Assembly: GCF_033366695.1 (NCBI RefSeq)
Contig: NZ_JAOBTQ010000001.1
Coordinates: 4,712,001-4,776,000 of the forward strand
Reading direction: 5' to 3'
Length of the DNA: 64,000 nt
DNA from: Streptomyces sp. SCL15-4
Lineage (GTDB): Bacteria; Actinomycetota; Actinomycetes; Streptomycetales; Streptomycetaceae
Of this stretch, positions 58,138 to 64,000 are shown piece after piece (positions within the stretch are counted from its first letter, which is position 1; each line of letters begins with the position of its first letter). A model generated the notes under the pieces. It saw only the letters and a program-made list of their open reading frames with translations, was not told the origin of the DNA and ran no database searches. The translations under genes and the position numbers were made by a program.

Positions 58138-59523
58138 ATGGCCGCAAGGCCTCTCGTGGCGAGGCAGCCGAACGAACGGCTGCAGGCACTCATCCAGGAA
58201 GCGGGGTGCTCGAACGCCGGGCTGGCCCGGCGGGTCAACATGTGCGGTGCCGAGCACGGCCTCGACCTGCGCTACGACAAGACGTCCGTGGCCCGCTGGC
58301 TGCGCGGCCAGCAGCCACGGGGCCGGGCCCCGGCGATCATCGCCGAGGCGCTCGGGCGCAAGCTCGGCCGTACGGTCACGATCGACGAGATCGGCATGGC
58401 CAACGGCAAGAACCTCGCCTCGGGGGTCGGCCTCCAGTTCTCGCCGACGGTACTGGGAGCCATCGAGCAGGTCTGCGAGCTGTGGCGCAGCGACGTGGGG
58501 CGCCGGGACTTCCTGTCCGGCTCCTCCGTCGCCGCCTCCGCGCTGGTCGAGCCCAGCCGGGACTGGCTGATCTCGGCGCCGGACACCCAGGTGGCCCGGC
58601 AGGCCGGCCCGCGCGTGGGCCAGTCCGACGTGGCCGCCGTACGGTCCATGACCCAGGCGCTGGTGGACCTCGACCACCAGTACGGCAGCGGGCACGTCCG
58701 CCCGGTCGTCGTGCACTACCTCAACAGCGTGGTGTCCGGGCTGCTCGCGGGCTCCTACCGGGAGGCGGTCGGCCGCGATCTCTTCGCCGCCGTCGCCCGG
58801 CTGACCGAACTGGCCGGGTACATGGCCGTCGACACCGGCCAGCCGGGCCTGGCCCAGCGGTACTACATCCAGTCGCTGCGCCTCGCCCAGGCCGCCGGTG
58901 ACCGCGGATACGGCGGGTACGTCCTGGCCGCCTCCATGAGCCACCTCGCCGCGCAGCTCGGAAACCCGCGCGAGATCGCCCAGTTGGCGCGGGCGGCGCA
59001 GGAAGGCGCGCGCGGGCACGTCACCCCGCGCGCGGAGGCGATGTTCCACGCCGCCGAGGCGCGCGGGCACGCCCTGCTCGGCGACGTGCGCGCGGCACAG
59101 GCGGCCGGCGGGCGGGCGGTGGCGGCGCTGGACCGCGCGGACGACGCCGACGGCGACGACCCGGTGTGGATCGCGCACTTCGACCAGGCCTATCTGGCCG
59201 ACGAGTTGGCGCACTGCCACCGCGACCTCGGGCAGCCCGAGCAGGCGGCACACTACGCCGAGCAGGCGCTTTCCGGCCATCCGGACTCCCGGGCCCGCCG
59301 CCGCGCCATCGGCTACGTGCTGCTCGCCACGGCCCAGGTGCAGCAGCGCGAGGTCGAACAGGCCTGCAACACCGGCCTGAAAGCGGTGGAGTTGCTGGAG
59401 ACGCTGCGCTCCAACCGGGGCGCCGAGTATCTGGACGACCTCCAGCAGCGCCTGGAGCCGTTCCGGGAGGAGGCGGTGGTACGGGAGTTCGGGGCGCGCC
59501 TCGAACTCCAGCAGGCCGCCTGA
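58138..59523 (+). CDS. NsdA-like transcriptional regulator with TPR-type repeats
   Basis: 461 residues. The N-terminal 90 residues hold an unusual helix-turn-helix (RLQALIQEAGCSNAGLARRV, then DKTSVARWLRGQQPRGRAPA), followed by GVGLQFSPTVLGAIEQVCEL, WRSDVGRRDFLSGSSVAASA and a long helical, TPR-like region (about 160-450). This architecture is that of NsdA-type negative regulators of sporulation and antibiotic production in Streptomyces. It is a paralogue, not necessarily NsdA itself. Good ribosome binding (CAGGGGG) precedes ATG 58138. Effects on development are inferred from the family. Confidence 0.85.
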   Translation: MAARPLVARQPNERLQALIQEAGCSNAGLARRVNMCGAEHGLDLRYDKTSVARWLRGQQPRGRAPAIIAEALGRKLGRTVTIDEIGMANGKNLASGVGLQFSPTVLGAIEQVCELWRSDVGRRDFLSGSSVAASALVEPSRDWLISAPDTQVARQAGPRVGQSDVAAVRSMTQALVDLDHQYGSGHVRPVVVHYLNSVVSGLLAGSYREAVGRDLFAAVARLTELAGYMAVDTGQPGLAQRYYIQSLRLAQAAGDRGYGGYVLAASMSHLAAQLGNPREIAQLARAAQEGARGHVTPRAEAMFHAAEARGHALLGDVRAAQAAGGRAVAALDRADDADGDDPVWIAHFDQAYLADELAHCHRDLGQPEQAAHYAEQALSGHPDSRARRRAIGYVLLATAQVQQREVEQACNTGLKAVELLETLRSNRGAEYLDDLQQRLEPFREEAVVREFGARLELQQAA

Positions 59524-59676
59524 ACACCGGCCCCGCGCGTCCACCGCGTCGCGGGGCGGTGTCGTCGTCGCCGTCACAGCAAGGAAGATCACGCCCTGAG
59601 CTGCGTGGCACCTGCCTCGGGGGACCCGGTAGCGTGTGCCGACGATTCACAAGGTCCCCCATTAGTAGGAGTCCCG

Positions 59677-61392
59677 GTGACGCAGAGTGGACAGGGCGAG
59701 GAGCCGTCGGCGCGGCCCGCGCGCGAAGGCATCGTGCTGCCCTCCGACGGAGGCGAGCCCCTGCTGCCGGGCACGACCGCGCCGCCCGAGCCGGCCGGCG
59801 GCCAGGCCTGGGACGGCTCCCGGGGGCAGGACCAGGGCTGGCCTCCGGCGGCGGCACCGCAGTGGACCGGCTCCGGGCAGTCCCCGTCCGCGGGCCCCGG
59901 CCCGCTGCCGCCGGAGGGCGCGCCGGCCCCGTCGTACGGCGGCCGGGCACCCGGATACGGCGACTCCTACGCCGGCCGGCCCGGCCCCGATGCCCACGGC
60001 ACGCCCCAGCAGCCCGCCTACGGCGCGCCCGGCCCGTACCAGCAGCCCCAGCAGCCGTACCAGGGACAGCAGGACCCGCAGGCGTACCAGGGTCAGCAGA
60101 GTCAGCAGGCGTACCAGGGACAGCAGCAGTACCAAGGGCAGCAGCAGTACCAAGGGCAGCAGCCGTATCCGGCGGCGCCCGCCGCGCCGCTGCCGCCCGC
60201 CGCGGGCGCCCCGCTGCCGCCGCCGGCCGACGCCGCGACGCAGTACCTCCCGCCGGTTCCCGCCCAGGGTGGCGACGAGGGCGCCACGCAGTACATCCCG
60301 CCCGTGCAGGCCGCGCCGGCCGACGGCGCCACGCAGTACATCCCGCCGGTCGCCGCCGGGCCCGCCGGCCCCGGCGCGGCCACCCAGTACATCCCGCCGG
60401 TGGCCGCGAGCGCGCTGCCGCCGGAGTCGGGCGCCGAGGAGACCCGCTACCTCGGCCGGACGCCCCGGCAGCCGGGGCCCGCGCCCTCCGACGCGGAGGC
60501 CACGCAGTACATCCCGCCCTACGCCGCCGAGACCCAGATCCAGGCGCAGGTGCCGGGCGCGGACCGGCAGCCGCCCGCCGAGTTCGACAACCTCTTCCGC
60601 GGCGGTCCCGCGGGCGGCGACGGCCCGGCCGGCTCCACCCAGCAGCTCCCGCGCGTCGACCAGCCGGACGCCTACCCCGCGCACGAGCCCGCGCCGTACC
60701 GCCCGGCGCGGCCGTCGTACGACGACGGTGCGGACGAGGGCGGCGGGCGGCGCGGCGGCCGGTCGCGGGTGCCGCTGATCGCCGCGGCCGCCGTGGGCCT
60801 GATCGTGGTGGGCGTGGGCGCCGGCGCGCTGCTCAGCGCCGGTGGCGGAGGCACGGACGGGGACACGGGCGGGGACGACAAGCCGGCCGCGGCCGCGTCC
60901 GCGACCACCTCGCCATCCGCCTCGCCCACCGTCGACCCCGCCCGGCAGCAGGCGGTCGAGCTGGACAAGCTGCTCGCGGACAGCGGCAGCAGCCGGGCGG
61001 CGGTGATCCAGGCGGTCGCCGACGTCCGTAAGTGCGACAACCTCGGCCAGGCCGCGGCCGATCTGCGCGACGCGGCCCGGCAGCGTGGTGAGCTGGTGAC
61101 CCGGCTGAACAAGCTGCCCACGGACAAACTGCACGCCCAGGGCCAGCTCAGGGACGCGCTGACGCGGGCCTGGCAGGCGTCCGCCGCGGCCGACAACCAC
61201 TACGCGGCCTGGGCCGACCAGGCCAAGGGGCGCAAGGGCTGCCACAAGGGACAGGCCCGCTCCACCGGCGAGACCCTGGCGGGCAACCGGGAGAGCAAGA
61301 CCGCGACCGAGCAGAAGGGCAAGGCCGCGCCGCTGTGGAACGCGATCGCCCGGCAGTACGGCCTGACCCAGCGCCAGCCCACCCAGCTGTGA
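59677..61392 (+). CDS. Membrane protein with long disordered N-terminus carrying TQYIPP repeats
   Basis: 571 residues from GTG 59677, with AGGAG six bases upstream. Residues 1-120 are Gly/Pro-rich; residues about 115-165 contain YQGQQ repeats; residues 185-295 carry five ATQY(I/L)PP(V/Y) repeats and one diverged TRYLGRT copy. A single transmembrane helix (about 365-390; VPLIAAAAVGLIVVGVGAGA) follows and the C-terminal 150 residues are extracytoplasmic and helical. The Thr residues in the repeats look like kinase targets, so regulation by a Ser/Thr kinase is possible. Function unknown. Confidence 0.85.
   Translation: MTQSGQGEEPSARPAREGIVLPSDGGEPLLPGTTAPPEPAGGQAWDGSRGQDQGWPPAAAPQWTGSGQSPSAGPGPLPPEGAPAPSYGGRAPGYGDSYAGRPGPDAHGTPQQPAYGAPGPYQQPQQPYQGQQDPQAYQGQQSQQAYQGQQQYQGQQQYQGQQPYPAAPAAPLPPAAGAPLPPPADAATQYLPPVPAQGGDEGATQYIPPVQAAPADGATQYIPPVAAGPAGPGAATQYIPPVAASALPPESGAEETRYLGRTPRQPGPAPSDAEATQYIPPYAAETQIQAQVPGADRQPPAEFDNLFRGGPAGGDGPAGSTQQLPRVDQPDAYPAHEPAPYRPARPSYDDGADEGGGRRGGRSRVPLIAAAAVGLIVVGVGAGALLSAGGGGTDGDTGGDDKPAAAASATTSPSASPTVDPARQQAVELDKLLADSGSSRAAVIQAVADVRKCDNLGQAAADLRDAARQRGELVTRLNKLPTDKLHAQGQLRDALTRAWQASAAADNHYAAWADQAKGRKGCHKGQARSTGETLAGNRESKTATEQKGKAAPLWNAIARQYGLTQRQPTQL
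60060..60174 (+). repeat. YQGQQ-coding minisatellite in the 59677 gene
   Basis: Five in-frame copies of a TACCAGGGACAGCAG-type unit (with inserted GlnGln- or Pro-Gln-coding pieces) encode YQGQQ repeats. Two adjacent copies (TACCAAGGGCAGCAGCAG) are identical and use the rarer CAA codon, a sign of recent unit duplication. Confidence 0.75.
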
Positions 61393-61397
61393 GCCCC

Positions 61398-61427
61398 GTG
61401 ACGGGCCCCGGTGCCGGGGCCCGTCAC
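61398..61427. terminator. Bidirectional terminator containing the stop codon of the binding-protein gene
   Basis: A 14-base perfect stem (61398-61411, GTGACGGGCCCCGG, with 61414-61427) and a two-base tip. The convergent gene's TGA (61424-61426 on the minus strand) lies inside the right arm. Confidence 0.8.
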
Positions 61428-62755
61428 GCCACGTCGGCCCGCTCCAGCACCGAGGTCATGTCGGCGACCCCGTTCCTGTCGCCGATGCGCTGCCCGGCCG
61501 CGACCAGCCGGCCGTTGCGGACCACCTGGAGGGTGACGTCGGCGTTGACCAGCCGCGGGAAGCCGACCGCGGCCAGCCTGCCCGCGTAGGGCCAGCTCAG
61601 GGTCGGGGTCAGGCCGCCGGTGGAGACGCGCAGACCGTCGTTGAGGGTGCGCCGCACGGTGTCGGCGCTCACCTCGCCGTCGCCGATCTTCTCCAGGACG
61701 GCCCGGAGCACGGTGTAGGCGATCCACGTGGTCTGCACCCCGGCGTCGGCGGGGTCGATGCGGTCGTCGTCGAAGGCGGCCTCGCTGATCACCTTCTTCA
61801 TCGGGCCCCAGCGCCGATCGGAGACGGCCGGGTACCAGCCGGTGATGTACGCCCCCTCGTACGGCCCCGACGCCCCGCCCGTGGCGTTGATCACCCTCTG
61901 GTCGACGCTGCCGAGCACGGTCGCCGTGCGCACGTCCGGGTGGCTCGCGCGGGCCCGCCGGAAGGAGTCCATGAAGGTGTCCGTGCGGTCGCCGAGCGCG
62001 GGCACCACACAGCCCTCGCGGGCCGGATCCCCGGTCGCGTGGCGCAGCGCACGCTCGGCCTGGTCGCCGTACTCGGTGGCGTCCTCGGCGGCGAGCTGGT
62101 CACCGGCGTCCGCGTGCCCGCCGGCCTTCAGGCCCGCGTCCAGCAGGACGGGCAGCTGGTCGCCGGCGATGCTGTCGGGGCGGACCAGGGCGACGTTGCC
62201 GCAGCCCGCCGCGAGGGCCCGGCCGAGACCGGCCAGCAGGGCGGGCTGGCCGCCGTTGACCGGGTAGGACATGGAGCCGGTGAACTCGTCGTTGGTGACG
62301 CCGTAGCCGCCGATGTAAGGGATGCCGGCGCCCTCCAGCGGAGCGAGGTAGGAGTCGCCGAACTGGCTGTAGGAGCCGACCACCGCGACCGCGTTCTCGG
62401 CCGCGGCCCGTTTCGCGCACCGCGCCGCGCCCACGCTGTCGTTGTGGTCGTTGCAGGTCAGCACCTTCAGCTCGCGGCCGTCGATGCCGCCGTGCGAGTT
62501 GACCCATTTCGCGTAGGCGAGGGCCATCGCGGGCATGCCGGGCTTGTTGGTCGCGTCGGTGTCCTGCGGGGCCCAGGTCATCACCGTGACGGGCTCGTCC
62601 CCGGAGCCCCCCGTGGCACCGGGGACGAGCCCGCATGCGGCGGTGAACGACGCGCAGAGGGCAACGGCGCCCGTGGCGAGGGCGGTGGCCCGGACGGGGC
62701 GGGAGAGGCGGGAAGAGGCGGAAAGGGTGGTGCGAGTGCGTCGCCTGCCGGTCAT
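61424..62755 (-). CDS. ABC-type branched-chain amino-acid-like substrate-binding lipoprotein
   Basis: 443 residues from ATG 62755. A twin-Arg-containing, long signal region (MTGRRRTRTTLSASSRLSRP) leads to the lipobox-like FTAAC (Cys at about residue 41; Thr replaces the usual Leu at -3). The mature protein is a periplasmic-binding type-6 fold: VMTWAPQDTDATNKPGMPA, then LKVLTCNDHNDSVGAARCA, VAVVGSYSQFGDSYLAPLEG and AYITGWYPA. Expected ligand: an amino acid or small acid. No permease or ATPase genes lie next to it, so it works with a system elsewhere or in sensing. Confidence 0.88.
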   Translation of the reverse strand: MTGRRRTRTTLSASSRLSRPVRATALATGAVALCASFTAACGLVPGATGGSGDEPVTVMTWAPQDTDATNKPGMPAMALAYAKWVNSHGGIDGRELKVLTCNDHNDSVGAARCAKRAAAENAVAVVGSYSQFGDSYLAPLEGAGIPYIGGYGVTNDEFTGSMSYPVNGGQPALLAGLGRALAAGCGNVALVRPDSIAGDQLPVLLDAGLKAGGHADAGDQLAAEDATEYGDQAERALRHATGDPAREGCVVPALGDRTDTFMDSFRRARASHPDVRTATVLGSVDQRVINATGGASGPYEGAYITGWYPAVSDRRWGPMKKVISEAAFDDDRIDPADAGVQTTWIAYTVLRAVLEKIGDGEVSADTVRRTLNDGLRVSTGGLTPTLSWPYAGRLAAVGFPRLVNADVTLQVVRNGRLVAAGQRIGDRNGVADMTSVLERADVA

Positions 62756-62872
62756 GCACCCGCACGATTCCCTCACACCGCTAACCCGTGAGTGACCCAC
62801 GGTCGACGGAAGGTGACACCGAGGTGAATTACGGGGGCCGCTGGGCCGGGGGCGGCGCGGAACGTACGATCG

Positions 62873-63373
62873 GTGACCGTGCAAGGTTCGGAGAACTCTT
62901 CCCGTCGTGGCCGCCGCTCCTCCACCATGGGCGGCATGCCCTTGAACGACATGCCGTGGTGGCGGTGGCGCAGCAATGTGCGCTCGGCGCTGCACATGCT
63001 CTCCGACCCGGTGTTCCAGCGCGAGGTCTGGCTGGCCGGCACCGACGGCTACGGCGACGTCACGGACGCCGTGTACCGGCTGGTGGAGGACACCTGGCTG
63101 GACAACTGGTCGGCGGAGAAGTACGTCGGCACCATATTCCGGGACTCGCAGGAGGCGGCGCTCGTCGACACCGCCGTGCTGCGGGTGCTGCGGATCATGC
63201 ACGAGGTCGGCCCGGACGCGCCGGTCGCCGCGTATCTGGACCACGCCTCCTGGCCGGACGCGGTGCGGGCGGCGCGGGACGCGCACGTGCGGATGTCGGT
63301 GAGCGACGGCGAGGACCCGGACACGGCGCCGAAGAGCCTGGAGGTCCTGCGCATCCTGACGCGTTCCGCTTAG
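62873..63373 (+). CDS. SCO4402-family conserved protein
   Basis: 166 residues from GTG 62873; ATG 62936 or a nearby ATG would give a shorter form beginning MPLNDMPWWRWRSNVRSALH and may be the true start. The core is highly typical of a conserved actinobacterial family (known by the S. coelicolor name SCO4402): LSDPVFQREVWLAGTDGYGD, then DAVYRLVEDTWLDNWSAEKY and FRDSQEAALVDTAVLRVLRI. Mostly helical and cytoplasmic. Function unknown. Divergent from the binding protein and 46 bp upstream of purU. Confidence 0.88.
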   Translation: MTVQGSENSSRRGRRSSTMGGMPLNDMPWWRWRSNVRSALHMLSDPVFQREVWLAGTDGYGDVTDAVYRLVEDTWLDNWSAEKYVGTIFRDSQEAALVDTAVLRVLRIMHEVGPDAPVAAYLDHASWPDAVRAARDAHVRMSVSDGEDPDTAPKSLEVLRILTRSA

Positions 63374-63419
63374 CGGACGGCGGCCCGCGCGGAGCGGCCG
63401 GTGTGGGACCCTGTAGGGC

Positions 63420-64000
63420 ATGACCGATCAGTCCGCTTCCGCCGCCGCCCCGGCCGACCAGTACGTCCTGACGCTTTCCTGCCCGGACAAGCAGGGCATC
63501 GTGCACGCCGTGTCCAGTTATCTGTTCATGACCGGCTGCAACATCGAGGACAGTCAGCAGTTCGGCGACCGCGACACGGGACTGTTCTTCATGCGCGTCC
63601 ACTTCTCGGCCGAGGCGCCGGTGACGGTGGAGAAGCTGCGGGCGAGCTTCGCCGCGGTCGGCGACTCCTTCCACATGGACTGGCAGATCCACCGGGCCGA
63701 CCAGAAGATGCGCATCCTGCTCATGGTCAGCAAGTTCGGGCACTGCCTGAACGACCTGCTGTTCCGGGCGCGGACCGGCGCGCTCCCGGTGGAGATCGTC
63801 GGCGTGGTGTCGAATCACACCGATTTCGAAGAGCTGGTGGGTTCGTACAACATTCCCTTCCACCACATCCCGGTCACCAAGGACACCAAGTCCGAGGCCG
63901 AGGCGAAGCTGCTGGAGCTGGTGCGCGAGGAGGGGGTCGAACTGGTCGTGCTGGCCCGCTACATGCAGGTCCTCTCGGACGACCTGTGCAAGCAGCTCAG
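63420..64000 (+). CDS. purU: Formyltetrahydrofolate deformylase, 3' end cut by window
   Basis: 193 codons are present; the C-terminus lies beyond base 64000. It hydrolyses 10-formyl-THF to THF and formate, balancing the one-carbon pool. The N-terminal ACT domain starts YVLTLSCPDKQGIVHAVSSY and the transformylase domain begins at KMRILLMVSKFGHCLNDLLF, followed by VEIVGVVSNHTDFEELVGSY and VVLARYMQVLSDDLC. ATG 63420 matches the family start. It follows the SCO4402-family gene in the same direction. Confidence 0.96.
   Translation, partial: MTDQSASAAAPADQYVLTLSCPDKQGIVHAVSSYLFMTGCNIEDSQQFGDRDTGLFFMRVHFSAEAPVTVEKLRASFAAVGDSFHMDWQIHRADQKMRILLMVSKFGHCLNDLLFRARTGALPVEIVGVVSNHTDFEELVGSYNIPFHHIPVTKDTKSEAEAKLLELVREEGVELVVLARYMQVLSDDLCKQL

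Overview
The window is high-GC actinobacterial DNA and almost certainly comes from a Streptomyces chromosome core. Evidence: very strong G/C preference at third codon positions, frequent GTG starts, futalosine-pathway menaquinone genes, a perfect CebR box before a cellulase, a DmdR1-type iron regulator, a WhiJ/Scr1-like regulator with DUF397 and DUF6879 partners, and a gene order that matches what I remember of the S. coelicolor SCO432x-SCO440x region (recall, not a search). No integrase, transposase, phage gene, CRISPR array, rRNA or tRNA was seen.

Layout. 1-9.7 kb: 3' part of a helicase-associated protein (-), a HAAS-like membrane protein, a HAD phosphatase, a small membrane protein, a cold-shock protein, then a leftward MFS - DUF2771 lipoprotein - mqnB - mqnD run, and a DUF3027 gene. 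9.9-18.6 kb: a 1043-residue sacsin-type ATPase-like protein, three tandem secreted paralogues (the first frameshifted), a CtpE-like P-type ATPase and a DUF2530 protein. 18.6-26.7 kb: NCS2 purine permease, MarR-MFS pair with its own operator, a tandem-repeat array, GNAT, RNA cyclic phosphodiesterase, a 28-residue hydrophobic peptide, aldo/keto reductase, AhpD-like protein, SGNH hydrolase. 26.8-29.5 kb: a secreted anchored protein and a CebR-controlled GH5-CBM2 endoglucanase. 29.5-32.4 kb: a lower-GC divergent regulatory cluster (DUF397, DUF6879, XRE). 32.6-39.9 kb: serC, a large FAD/Fe-S oxidoreductase, a DMT exporter, malic enzyme.

39.9-50.1 kb is one rightward, tightly packed operon: DinB/MDMPI-like protein, AtuA-family protein, biotin-dependent carboxylase beta and alpha subunits, acyl-CoA dehydrogenase, acyl-CoA ligase, enoyl-CoA hydratase and a TetR regulator. 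It has an AT-rich palindrome at its head. The gene set fits CoA-dependent breakdown of a branched, isoprenoid-like or leucine-like acid: ligase activates, dehydrogenase and carboxylase act on the acyl-CoA, hydratase follows, TetR senses an intermediate.

50.1-53.4 kb: a cysteine-type leader peptide (apparently leaderless) upstream of an isopenicillin-N-synthase-like dioxygenase, a citrate synthase and pdxH. 53.37-53.62 kb holds a self-contained small leftward transcription unit (promoter, strong ribosome binding site, 12-codon ORF, terminator hairpin), the strongest candidate here for something undescribed. 53.7-64 kb: PAS sensor protein, SIS-domain protein, dmdR1, a primase/polymerase-domain protein, an NsdA-like regulator, a membrane protein with TQYIPP repeats, an orphan substrate-binding lipoprotein, an SCO4402-family protein and the start of purU.

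All calls come from reading the sequence and family knowledge; no database search was run.
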